Positions 1-6,804 of a stretch of DNA of 7,208 nucleotides are shown here, in pieces. Every line of letters begins with the position of its first letter. Position 1 is the first letter of the stretch. The stretch is from Parachlamydiaceae bacterium (lineage in GTDB: Bacteria; Chlamydiota; Chlamydiia; Chlamydiales; Parachlamydiaceae). A program made the translations under genes and the position numbers. The notes below the pieces were generated by a model. That model worked only from the letters and a program-made list of their open reading frames with translations, searched no databases and was not told where the DNA came from. Location of the stretch: assembly GCA_013817115.1 (NCBI GenBank), contig JACDDG010000116.1:1-7208 (forward strand). The letters are read 5' to 3'.

Positions 1-142
1 TACTTAAGTGAAAACGTGTATTGACCTGAAAATTTTAAGGTAAAAAAACCTACACATTATCAAAGTTACGATAAGACTTCAAATAAAGGTTTATGTGCGA
101 AAAAATGCCACAAACATTTTTTGTTAAGAATTTGGATGCAAT
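1..142. other. AT-rich intergenic DNA with no gene seen
   Basis: No reading frame of useful length and no tRNA or rRNA signature is visible here. On the minus strand a weak sigma70-like pair, TTGAAG (77-82) and GATAAT (56-61), sits 15 bp apart. It would fire leftward out of the window, downstream of the terminator at 143-169. The spacing is short, so this is only a possible promoter for a gene beyond the left edge. A small AGGT/ACCT hairpin with an A-rich loop lies near 38-52. Confidence 0.4.
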
Positions 143-169
143 AAAAAAGAGGTTCCCCTGCCGAGGAAC
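143..169 (-). terminator. Rho-independent terminator (minus strand)
   Basis: Read on the minus strand, GTTCCTC (169-163) pairs with GGGGAAC (158-152) across a four-base GGCA loop. This gives seven pairs including one U-G wobble. After CTC comes a run of six T residues (148-143). The wobble pairs only in the minus direction (it is a C/A mismatch on plus), and the T-run lies on the same side, so the orientation is clear. It is the first good terminator after the HAD gene, about 305 bp past its stop codon. It therefore ends either that transcript or a separate small RNA. Confidence 0.65.
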
Positions 170-186
170 AATGGCTGCTGTTAAAC

Positions 187-223
187 TGTACCACACCTTC
201 GCTAACGCTTGGTATGGACTACA
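187..223 (-). other. Bulged hairpin, minus strand
   Basis: On the minus strand TGTA (223-220), a two-base GT bulge and CCATACC (217-211) pair with GGTGTGG (197-191) and TACA (190-187). That is eleven pairs around a 13-base loop. One pair is a U-G wobble that would be a C/A mismatch on the plus strand, which favours minus-strand transcription. It lies just upstream of the terminator at 143-169 and may be part of the same RNA. Confidence 0.4.
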
Positions 224-356
224 AAATGATTTTCAGGCTATGATTTTAACTGCAAACTTTTTAAAATAAGATTAAGTGAAAAGCATGATTCTAATGCCGT
301 GCATCGTAGCCTCAAAAAAAGTCAAAGCCACAATCATGATGCTAGTAAACTACAAC

Positions 357-406
357 CTGCGCGGGGCTTTGGCGCGCAAAAAACCTCAATTTGCGCCCGC
401 GCGCAG
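357..406. repeat. GC-rich inverted repeat / large hairpin
   Basis: The arms CTGCGCGGGGC (357-367) and GCCCGCGCGCAG (395-406) pair over eleven bases with one bulged base. A nested perfect 7-bp pair GCGCAAA/TTTGCGC (374-380 with 390-396) offers a competing inner stem. It is a sharp GC island inside AT-rich intergenic DNA. On the plus strand it is followed by an A/T stretch ending in five T residues (413-417), but no plus-strand gene precedes it. On the minus strand it would sit near the 5' end of the candidate RNA. Confidence 0.55.
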
Positions 407-473
407 TATAAATTTTTAACAAAGGACCAGCATCAGCCTTTCATCACCATCAACCAGCATTTTCAACAAACAC

Positions 474-1124
474 TTAAATTATTTCCCAGTGATTTTTAAG
501 TCCTATTGCACGTAATCTCCGAGTAGGATTTACAATAACTTTAGTGCCACAACTCAACAGAAAGGGTAAATCGATATCGCTGTCGGTGTAAGCTGTAGTC
601 TCCTCAAAACCTACCAAACTTTCCTCAATAGCTCTTGTAACCCAAGCGGCTTTTACCTGCCCCTCTACTAAATGCTCTATATGTGAATATAATCCATTTG
701 AATCAACTGCATAGATAGAGGATTCACAATGTAAGACTTCGAATTTTTGAACGAATCTTTTAACGATGAAATCAGGTGAACTTGATAAAATGGCAACAAA
801 ATGATTTGCAGACTGTGCCTGTTTTAGGCGATCAATTGCCGGGGAATAAAGCATGGAATTGAAATAAGTTTCGACAAATTGGTCGGCAAACTGTTCCACC
901 TGCTTGGAACAGCGACCTCGAAAAATTTTTTTAAAAACGGAATGATGAACAGATTCAATCGAAACGAATCCAATTTTATGCAGAACGCTTATAGTTGCGA
1001 GCTGTAACAATTGAAATAATGAGAAAAAACCTTGTTGATAGAGGTACTTGCCAAAGCAAAAACTGCTATTTACTTTTAGCAAAGTACCATCTAAATCAAA
1101 AAGGCTGGCCTGCTTAGGAAGCAT
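474..1124 (-). CDS. HAD superfamily hydrolase, subfamily IB (phosphoserine-phosphatase-like)
   Basis: A 216-residue cytosolic phosphatase of the HAD fold with every catalytic motif in place. Motif I is FDLDGT, with nucleophile D10 and general acid D12. Motif II is the serine run at 114-116 in ILSSSP. Motif III is K158 in GQVK. Motif IV is TDSDIDLPF with D181 and D185, followed by the VNPTRRLR tail typical of the IB group. Residues about 20-100 form the helical cap. The length is normal for the family and no signal peptide is evident. The substrate is unknown; IB members act on phosphoserine and other small phosphate esters. The ATG overlaps the end of the coiled-coil gene by 11 bp, and a strong AAAGGA ribosome site (1127-1132) lies inside that gene's last codons. 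The two proteins are therefore probably made from one message by coupled translation. Confidence 0.85.
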   Translation of the reverse strand: MLPKQASLFDLDGTLLKVNSSFCFGKYLYQQGFFSLFQLLQLATISVLHKIGFVSIESVHHSVFKKIFRGRCSKQVEQFADQFVETYFNSMLYSPAIDRLKQAQSANHFVAILSSSPDFIVKRFVQKFEVLHCESSIYAVDSNGLYSHIEHLVEGQVKAAWVTRAIEESLVGFEETTAYTDSDIDLPFLLSCGTKVIVNPTRRLRAIGLKNHWEII

Positions 1125-3003
1125 TATCCTTTATCTTCAGGCTAACTGCAATTTTATCTTCAATTTCTTTAATACCTTCCGAAATTTTCTCTAAACGTTC
1201 TTTCTCCGCCGCCATCAAAGTATTAAAATTGATAGCTTTTTCGAAGTCTAGACCTGAGTTGCCACTTTCTTTACGCAGCAGTTCCAATTGTTTCTTAATC
1301 TCTTGACGGCGTTCTTTACGCTGCTGTAAGACCTTTTTCAACTGTTCGATAGCTTGGCGATCGTCGTCTGAAAGAGACAATACATCCATTTCTTTCTTTT
1401 CAACAATAACATCTCTCACAGGCTTCAAAAGACGATCGAGCTCTTGCTTTTCCATTTTAGTTGCTTGTAGCTCAAAAATTTTCTGCATAAATTCATCTCT
1501 TTTAGCAGTAAGGGAGATAGCATTATAAGCATCTAAGTCTGTTAGCAAAGCACCGATTTCATTTTTAATTTCTTGAAGCCTGAACTTCTTAAGCTTTTCA
1601 CGATCTAAAATTTGATTGAGACGGCCTTGTTCTTCAAGTCTAGCTTTTTCGATCAATGGCTGACGAATAGATCCAATTTGATCACGTAATGCTTTAATCT
1701 CATCACGACCAAGTTCAACGTTACGCAATTCGGAAAAAACAGCATCTAAAGCATCATGGACTTCGTCATTAGAAAGAGTGCTTGCTTGCATTTGCTGATC
1801 AATCTCAACTAGCTTCGCCTGCAGGGCTTGCGCATTTTCTTTGTACAGAGCTTTATGTTGTGCACGTTGTTTTTTACGTTCTTTATCACTACTCTTCAAC
1901 TTATCCCAGCATTCGCTCAAGCGCATACGTGTATAAGTAAATGACTGAGTGTTAAGCGTAAGAAGTTTAGCAATGGCTTGCAAGGTCTTTATTTCTTCAC
2001 GTAAATAGAAAAATGACTCTTGAAAAGATTCATCAGCAAAGTATTGCTGAACAAAATTATCTACATCGGCGCTAAAATTTTGGCTTAATTCTTTAATCAA
2101 CTCTTTGCGGCGTGGAAAAGTTTTATCTCCTGCGCTAGACAAACGCTGAAAAAATTTATTTTTCTGACGTACGCGCATTTCGATACGAATTAACTCTTTA
2201 CGAAGCGCTGTGATACGACTGGCATGGGCATTAAGAAGATTTAACTCCTGTTGCGTAGCGACATAGTAATCAGAGTTGGTTTTTAGGGCTTGGCTATTTT
2301 TAAGTAAATCAGATCCAGAGGCAGTTCCAACGGCCTGAGCAATATTTTCTTGTTCGTTTTCAATCGCCTTTATAGCAATTTCAATTTGCTCCGAAGCGAA
2401 AGCGCTTTGTTCATCTAAAGTTTCTTTTAAACGACGTGCTTCTTTAGAAAGTTCAGCATATTTGTTCCAGTATTCTGTACGCGAAATGGGATTGATATTT
2501 TCTTTAAAAAGTTGTAGGGCAATTGTTCGAGCATCCCAGAATCCTTTAAAGTAAGGAGTTCCCTGTTTTGTTGCTAAGGCTGAAGCCATAAATGAAATGA
2601 CATGTCGAAGTTTACCTTCAACATCTTCAATTGCTTCAAGCTGGGCTAGAAACGTCTCGTAGACTTGCTTACGATTTAGTTCTTTGCTGTCAGAAGATTT
2701 TTCCGAAGATTCTTCTCGACCTTCATCAGAATGATTTTTATCGCTCGAATTCATCCCTTCTTCTTGATATTCTTCGCAGGATTCATCTTCATCCGATTCA
2801 TCAGAGAATACTTCTGGGAGGCTTTCATCGTCTGGAATTGGATTTTCGGAATTCGAATCTTTCTTCAGAGAACACGCTTCAAATTTAGAGGCTTCGAGAC
2901 ATTCGACAGCAGAGCATTCGTCCTGGTTTCCTACAATAGCTTTATCTGGTGCGTTCTCGGATGACAATTCTTGGTCATCAAAATTTTGATTATCGACATT
3001 CAT
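1114..3003 (-). CDS. Acidic coiled-coil protein of unknown function
   Basis: I do not recognise this family. From the ATG at 3003 the protein has 629 residues. A longer reading begins with TTG at 3012 (632 residues), but the AAAAAAGAG ribosome site (3014-3022) lies 10 bases before the ATG and only 1 base before the TTG, so the ATG is preferred. Numbered from the TTG, residues 1 to about 112 are disordered and very rich in D, E and S (for example 69-86). Residues about 113-190 look globular, with aromatic residues around YFKGFWDARTI (154-164) and YWNKY (181-185). Residues about 180-300 and 370-630 are mostly charged helices with coiled-coil character, broken near 312-365. There is no signal peptide, membrane segment, ATP-binding motif or catalytic motif. 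It may be a scaffold, structural protein or secreted effector; nothing in the sequence decides. It is followed directly by the HAD phosphatase gene. Confidence 0.8.
   Translation of the reverse strand: MNVDNQNFDDQELSSENAPDKAIVGNQDECSAVECLEASKFEACSLKKDSNSENPIPDDESLPEVFSDESDEDESCEEYQEEGMNSSDKNHSDEGREESSEKSSDSKELNRKQVYETFLAQLEAIEDVEGKLRHVISFMASALATKQGTPYFKGFWDARTIALQLFKENINPISRTEYWNKYAELSKEARRLKETLDEQSAFASEQIEIAIKAIENEQENIAQAVGTASGSDLLKNSQALKTNSDYYVATQQELNLLNAHASRITALRKELIRIEMRVRQKNKFFQRLSSAGDKTFPRRKELIKELSQNFSADVDNFVQQYFADESFQESFFYLREEIKTLQAIAKLLTLNTQSFTYTRMRLSECWDKLKSSDKERKKQRAQHKALYKENAQALQAKLVEIDQQMQASTLSNDEVHDALDAVFSELRNVELGRDEIKALRDQIGSIRQPLIEKARLEEQGRLNQILDREKLKKFRLQEIKNEIGALLTDLDAYNAISLTAKRDEFMQKIFELQATKMEKQELDRLLKPVRDVIVEKKEMDVLSLSDDDRQAIEQLKKVLQQRKERRQEIKKQLELLRKESGNSGLDFEKAINFNTLMAAEKERLEKISEGIKEIEDKIAVSLKIKDNAS
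1127..1132 (-). promoter_or_regulatory. Ribosome binding site of the HAD gene, inside the upstream gene
   Basis: AAAGGA on the minus strand sits two bases before the ATG at 1124 and within the last codons of the coiled-coil gene. It supports this start and translational coupling. The spacing is shorter than the usual 5-9 bases. Confidence 0.55.
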
Positions 3004-3013
3004 GTTAGCCAAA

Positions 3014-3022
3014 CTCTTTTTT
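3014..3022 (-). promoter_or_regulatory. Ribosome binding site deciding the coiled-coil gene start
   Basis: The purine run AAAAAAGAG on the minus strand is 10 bases from the ATG at 3003 and only 1 base from the alternative TTG at 3012. This makes the ATG the more likely start. It is a weak Shine-Dalgarno sequence, without a full GGAG core. Confidence 0.45.
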
Positions 3023-3029
3023 AACTTTA

Positions 3030-3191
3030 ATGCGGTGGTTACAGTCTTTCTTTCTTGAAAATATCATGGAGCTATCTGGTGATTTTTTTACTGTGCAATA
3101 TTTCAAATCCAAGGACTGTAAATTTGTAGATGTTTTACAAGACGATTGTACTTGTTATACGATTTCTCGTAAAGCATTAATTGGTCGATGA
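3030..3191 (+). other. Candidate small ORF (53 aa) in the gap, opposite strand
   Basis: The plus-strand frame is open from 3009 to a TGA at 3191. An ATG at 3030 gives 53 residues and a second at 3066 gives 41. The peptide begins MRWLQSFFLENIME and has a mixed composition with three cysteines in its second half (KDCKF and DDCTCY). It nearly fills the gap between the transporter and the coiled-coil gene and overlaps the transporter's 3' end by 15 bp in antisense. Neither ATG has a recognisable ribosome site, every neighbour is on the other strand, and the coiled-coil gene's promoter is expected here. It may be a chance open frame or a remnant. Confidence 0.2.
3158..3171 (-). other. Small hairpin after the transporter stop codon
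   Basis: TACGA and TCGTA form a 5-bp stem around a GAAA tetraloop when read on the minus strand, six bases past the transporter stop. No T-run follows, so it is not a convincing terminator. It may protect the 3' end, or the transcript may continue into the coiled-coil gene. Confidence 0.3.
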
Positions 3192-4475
3192 AGACAAAGC
3201 TCCAAAGCTGGGATATAGATTAATACAATAATATGCACTCAACCCCGATAAGGCTGCACACCCCATCATCACCAAAATAACACTGTCCGCAGAACCCGTC
3301 CAATAGATAAGGCCAGTTAACAGAATAGGTAAAGTAGCCATAAACGAATATGTAATGTTATAGCATGCCGCAATCCCCGTGTATCGAACACGTGTGGGAA
3401 AAGATGCTGCCAGCAAAGGAAAATAACAAACGCTTACCAATGCAATAAAAATTTGATGTAATACCATAAAGAGCTGTAATGCCCAGTTTGCCTCTAACTT
3501 CAACACTGAAAATAAAGGAAAAGCACCCAGTACATAGGCTAAAGATGACATGATAAACAAACGCTCTCTACCAACCTTGTCAGCAAAACGGCCGCATATT
3601 GGCAACGTCACTGCGGACGCTACCATGCTCCACAATAAGGCTAAATAGACACTAGAAGAACTATACCCAAAATTGGTTGTCAGGAAAGTCGGAAAATACA
3701 AACCCAAAATAATCAGACTTGAAACAAACAATGTCATCCCTATTCCAAGAATTAAAGAGCTCAAATGCTCACGCAAAATACATTTTAAAGGAGCATTCCT
3801 TAGGCATGTTTTATCAGCTTTGACTTGAGATAACAAAAATTCAGGCGTCTCGTTTAAATGTCTTCGAATGAAATAATTGACGACAGCCAAAACCCCGCCT
3901 AGTAAAAAAGGGATGCGCCATCCCCAGCTAAAAATCTGATCGTGAACAAACGTTGCAGAAACAAAATAAAGCACTCCGGAGGCCAACATAGCTCCTAGGC
4001 TTGTGCTTGCGAGGACAAAACCGGCATGCGCGCTCTGATCTTTTTGTTTTGAAAATTCATAAACGACTGTCATAGCACCGGGGAGTTCCGCTCCAAAAGA
4101 AAAGCCTTGTAGCAGTCTCATAAGAACTAATAATAAAGGAGCTATATTGCCTACTTGTTTGTAAGTTGGCAACAGACCTATGCCAAAAGTTGATGTGGCC
4201 ATCAGCAACATTACAGTTAGAAAAGTTTTTTTCCGGCCTATAGTATCTCCGACAATACCAAAAAAAATTCCGCCAAAAGGTCGAGCAAAATATCCGACAG
4301 CAAAAATGGCAAAGGTTTTCAATGAACCTACCCAAGAATCATCTCCAGCAAAAAAGAGGAGGCGAAGATATTCCGCCATCATTCCATAAATAATGAAATC
4401 GTAATACTCAAAGCCTGCTCCCAGACTAGACATTAGAGTAGCCATACGAGCTTGAGACTTTTCTTTAGCTGTCAC
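3177..4475 (-). CDS. MFS transporter, metabolite:H+ symporter (ProP/KgtP/ShiA-like) family
   Basis: A 432-residue inner-membrane carrier with about twelve hydrophobic segments. Family marks are clear. The start GAGFEYYDFIIYG (19-31) matches the usual N-terminal signature. MFS motif A appears in both halves (GIVGDTIGRKK, 73-83, and GRFADKVGR, 295-303). RLLQGFSFGAELPGA (120-134), WGWRIPFLLGG (184-194), the HLNETPEF loop (206-213) and FPTRVRYTG (359-367) are typical of the metabolite:H+ symporter group. The length matches KgtP, CitA and ShiA. The C-terminal coiled coil of E. coli ProP is absent, so a plain ProP label would be too strong. The family carries dicarboxylates, citrate, shikimate or betaines with protons; the substrate here is unknown. 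The GTG start overlaps the pgl stop by 11 bp and has an AAGGAT ribosome site (4483-4488), so it is the third gene of the zwf operon. Confidence 0.88.
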   Translation of the reverse strand: MTAKEKSQARMATLMSSLGAGFEYYDFIIYGMMAEYLRLLFFAGDDSWVGSLKTFAIFAVGYFARPFGGIFFGIVGDTIGRKKTFLTVMLLMATSTFGIGLLPTYKQVGNIAPLLLVLMRLLQGFSFGAELPGAMTVVYEFSKQKDQSAHAGFVLASTSLGAMLASGVLYFVSATFVHDQIFSWGWRIPFLLGGVLAVVNYFIRRHLNETPEFLLSQVKADKTCLRNAPLKCILREHLSSLILGIGMTLFVSSLIILGLYFPTFLTTNFGYSSSSVYLALLWSMVASAVTLPICGRFADKVGRERLFIMSSLAYVLGAFPLFSVLKLEANWALQLFMVLHQIFIALVSVCYFPLLAASFPTRVRYTGIAACYNITYSFMATLPILLTGLIYWTGSADSVILVMMGCAALSGLSAYYCINLYPSFGALSSSTN

Positions 4476-5220
4476 TATTTAAATCCTTGGCAGCTTCATT
4501 ATCGACAATCCAAAGCGCACGATGTTCAGGTGTGCCAATTTTTTGAATGGGAAGAACATCAGGTTGATAGTCTTCTATAAGAACCTTGCGGAGCATACTG
4601 CTTTTACCGGTACCCAAAACATAAATGACCACGATTTTGCTTTTGTTAATACACTCATAAGTCAAAGAAAGCCGCCAAGCTTCGAGCGATGGAATAAAAT
4701 TTGCAATGACAGTTCTGTCAAGGGAATGTAGACCATGGGTGCGAGGAAAAAGTGAAGCGGTATGTCCGTCATTCCCCATACCTAGCATAATGTAATCAAA
4801 GCTCCCATCAGCCACTTTTTCTCGAATAATGTTCTCATATGCTAAAGCATTTTCTTCTATATTAGACTCCCCTACCATGCGAAAAATATTCTCTTTAAGA
4901 ACTCCAACATGATTAAAACCAGCATCCATAGCCATTTTATAGTTGCTATCGGGATGATCAGGACCTACAGTGCGTTCATCACTCCAGAAAAGCCTTACTT
5001 TACTCCAATCGATTTTGCTCCGATTTTCCGAGGAAGTGAGTCTATTAAAAATTTCTTTCGGAGTGCTTCCGCCGGAAAGTGCTACTGTAAAGAAATCATG
5101 ATCTGCGAGTGCTTGTTTTGCAGCAGCAATGAAATGTTCGGTGCAATATTTAATGGTTTGTTCGTGATCACCGGCAACGATAACATCGCGGGTTTCTCCA
5201 AAGGACTGCATAGCTGACAT
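4465..5220 (-). CDS. pgl: 6-phosphogluconolactonase
   Basis: This cytosolic enzyme hydrolyses 6-phosphogluconolactone to 6-phosphogluconate, the second step of the oxidative pentose phosphate pathway. It is called devB in older chlamydial annotation. At 251 residues it has the usual length. Diagnostic motifs are ALSGGSTP (47-54), the DERTVGPDHPDSNY block (81-94) and LGMGNDGHTASLFP (146-159), the last two lining the sugar-phosphate site. The C-terminal HRALWIVD (233-240) also fits the family. The start ATG follows an AAAAGG site (5232-5237) at 11 bases, slightly long; a second ATG lies three codons further in. It begins 26 bp after the zwf stop and its end overlaps the transporter start, so the three genes form one operon with consecutive enzymes side by side. 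Confidence 0.95.
   Translation of the reverse strand: MSAMQSFGETRDVIVAGDHEQTIKYCTEHFIAAAKQALADHDFFTVALSGGSTPKEIFNRLTSSENRSKIDWSKVRLFWSDERTVGPDHPDSNYKMAMDAGFNHVGVLKENIFRMVGESNIEENALAYENIIREKVADGSFDYIMLGMGNDGHTASLFPRTHGLHSLDRTVIANFIPSLEAWRLSLTYECINKSKIVVIYVLGTGKSSMLRKVLIEDYQPDVLPIQKIGTPEHRALWIVDNEAAKDLNSDS
4483..4488 (-). promoter_or_regulatory. Ribosome binding site supporting the GTG start of the transporter
   Basis: AAGGAT on the minus strand lies about 7-8 bases before the GTG at 4475, inside the last codons of pgl. The next in-frame ATG would be residue 11. The well-placed site and the overlapping stop codon favour the GTG. Confidence 0.55.
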
Positions 5221-5246
5221 GGATCTCGTTACCTTTTAATTCATAT

Positions 5247-6785
5247 TTATAACCACTGACGCCCACTGCGCTCGAGAAGCTGATCAGATTCTTTTGGTCC
5301 CCATGTCCCGGCAGGATAATTAGGGAATTTCATTGGAGGCTCTTCATTCCATTTTTCTAATAACGGAGTTAACAAACGCCACGAGGCCATTACTTCATCT
5401 GCACGAGCAAATAAGGTATTATCTCCTATCATACAATCATACAAAAGCCTTTCGTAGGCTTCCGGAGGAGTCGCTTTAAAGTACTCACCATACTGAAAAT
5501 CCATTTTCACAGGCTGTAGAGCAGTTAATCCCGGCACTTTACAATTCATTCTTAAGGAGATTCCCTCATCAGGTTGAATCCGAATGACAAGGACATTTTG
5601 CTCAACTTTAGCTCCTTGCGTTTCAAAAAGAAATCCTGGAATCTCTTTAAAAACCACAGCTATTTCAGTCGCTCGACTAGGCAATCGTTTTCCTGCCCGC
5701 AGGTAAAATGGAACTCCGGACCAACGCCAATTGTCAATAAAAAGCTCAAGAGCAACAAATGTTTCTACATTCGACTTTGGGTCAACATTATCCTCTTGAC
5801 GATACCCTTTAACCTGTCCCTCTTTTATTTTTCCTTTTCCATATTGTCCTCTCACAGCATACTTATCGATTTTATCCAGCTCGAAAGGACGTATGGACTC
5901 GACAACTTTCACCTTTTCATTTCGAATCGCATTTGCGTTCAAACATGTAGGAGGCTCCATAGCTACCAGGGAAAGCAGTTGCATCATATGATTTTGCACG
6001 ATATCGCGCAGCATTCCGGCCTCTTCCCAAAATTTTCCACGTGTGCCGACCCCCATATCCTCGCTCACTGAGATTTGGATATGATCTACATAACGGTTAT
6101 TCCAATTTGCTTCAAAAAAAAGATTACTAAAACGGAAAAGCAGTATATTTTGAACCGTTTCTTTACCTAAATAATGGTCTATGCGAAAAATCTGGTTTTC
6201 ATTCAGCTGAGATGTCATCTCATGCTGAAGTTGTTCAGCTGATTGTAAATCATGACCAAAAGGCTTTTCAACAATTACCCTTGACCACTTATCTTCTTGA
6301 GAAGACGAATAATTATATATCAATTCATGTTCTTTTAGCTTGTCTGTTACAAGAGAGAAAAAACTTGGTTGAGTTGAAAGATAATAAAGTCGATTACCTT
6401 TTGTCTTAAATTTTTTGTCAAAACCTTCGAGGCGTTCACGTAAATTTTCGTAACCCTCGTCTTCATGAAAATCGGAACGGTGATAAAAAATTTTCGAGCT
6501 AAATGACTTCCACAACTTTTTGTCTATGGGCTTTACCCTAGAAAAATTGCTAACAGCTTCTAACATCTCGTCACGGAATTCTTGATCTGTTTTGTCTTTT
6601 CGTGCAAATGCGACACATACAAAGTTTTTTGGCAATTGACTATCCAAAGCTAAATTATATAAAGCTGGTAGCAATTTCCGACTTGTCAGATCTCCTGTGG
6701 CGCCAAAAATCACCAACACACAAGGCTCAGGAGATTTACACTGACGGTTCATATAAGCGACTGTAGCGGCGTGGAACGCTGTCAT
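5247..6785 (-). CDS. zwf: Glucose-6-phosphate 1-dehydrogenase
   Basis: This cytosolic enzyme oxidises glucose 6-phosphate to 6-phosphoglucono-lactone and makes NADPH (or NADH), the entry to the oxidative pentose phosphate pathway. The 512-residue length is normal and all key parts are present. The dinucleotide-binding loop is FGATGDLTSRKLLPALYNL (27-45). VEKPFG lies at 172-177 and the signature RIDHYLGKE at 201-209, with D203 and H204. H266 in QNHMMQ matches the catalytic base of the Leuconostoc enzyme; the 62-residue spacing between the two histidines is the same as its H178-H240. FYLRAGKRL (360-368) and the YERLLYDCMIGD block (444-455) complete the C-terminal domain. The ATG at 6785 has an AGAGAG ribosome site six bases upstream; the next ATG (residue 12) has none. 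It is the first gene of the operon with pgl and the transporter. Confidence 0.96.
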   Translation of the reverse strand: MTAFHAATVAYMNRQCKSPEPCVLVIFGATGDLTSRKLLPALYNLALDSQLPKNFVCVAFARKDKTDQEFRDEMLEAVSNFSRVKPIDKKLWKSFSSKIFYHRSDFHEDEGYENLRERLEGFDKKFKTKGNRLYYLSTQPSFFSLVTDKLKEHELIYNYSSSQEDKWSRVIVEKPFGHDLQSAEQLQHEMTSQLNENQIFRIDHYLGKETVQNILLFRFSNLFFEANWNNRYVDHIQISVSEDMGVGTRGKFWEEAGMLRDIVQNHMMQLLSLVAMEPPTCLNANAIRNEKVKVVESIRPFELDKIDKYAVRGQYGKGKIKEGQVKGYRQEDNVDPKSNVETFVALELFIDNWRWSGVPFYLRAGKRLPSRATEIAVVFKEIPGFLFETQGAKVEQNVLVIRIQPDEGISLRMNCKVPGLTALQPVKMDFQYGEYFKATPPEAYERLLYDCMIGDNTLFARADEVMASWRLLTPLLEKWNEEPPMKFPNYPAGTWGPKESDQLLERSGRQWL

Positions 6786-6791
6786 AATGCA

Positions 6792-6797
6792 CTCTCT
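6792..6797 (-). promoter_or_regulatory. Ribosome binding site of zwf
   Basis: AGAGAG on the minus strand is six bases from the zwf ATG. Upstream CCTCT (minus strand, near 6800-6804) could pair weakly with it. The hairpin at 6805-6832 lies directly upstream, so access to this site could depend on leader folding. Confidence 0.5.
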
Positions 6798-6804
6798 TTA
6801 GAGG

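Larger units (their letters stand above)
143..406 (-). ncRNA. Candidate structured RNA or long structured 3' UTR
   Basis: This non-coding stretch of about 260 bases carries three minus-strand structures in a row: a GC-rich hairpin (406-357), a bulged hairpin (223-187) and an intrinsic terminator (169-143). A TATACT box (410-405, minus) with a GC-rich stretch right after it could serve as a -10 element for a stable RNA, but no acceptable -35 box lies upstream. The segment GAGGTT (387-382, minus) is complementary to AACCTC in the terminator region (154-149), so the ends could pair. I do not recognise tmRNA, RNase P RNA, SRP RNA or 6S RNA in it. It could equally be the trailer of the HAD gene mRNA. 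Confidence 0.25.

Noticed and set aside
426..460. Direct repeat ACCAGCAT (426-433 and 453-460)
   Set aside because: Only two 8-base copies with no further periodicity; no attachment-site or iteron pattern.
299..499. Plus-strand frame of 66 codons in the left intergenic region
   Set aside because: It starts with GTG without a ribosome site, runs through the GC-rich hairpin and the 3' end of the HAD gene, and has a low-complexity composition.
3004..3176. Promoter for the coiled-coil gene
   Set aside because: Several partial hexamers can be drawn on the minus strand, but none has both boxes and spacing good enough to report.
3103..3177. Minus-strand mini-ORF of 24 codons whose ATG overlaps the transporter stop (TAATG)
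   Set aside because: Too short, composition unremarkable, and the TAATG could arise by chance.
4057..4335. Minus-strand alternative frame of 92 codons inside the transporter gene
   Set aside because: Shadow of the transporter in another frame; cysteine- and arginine-rich with no family features.
5574..6071. Plus-strand open frame of 165 codons inside zwf
   Set aside because: It is antisense to a fully intact zwf and rich in F, S, L and I as expected from the opposite frame; no ribosome site of note.
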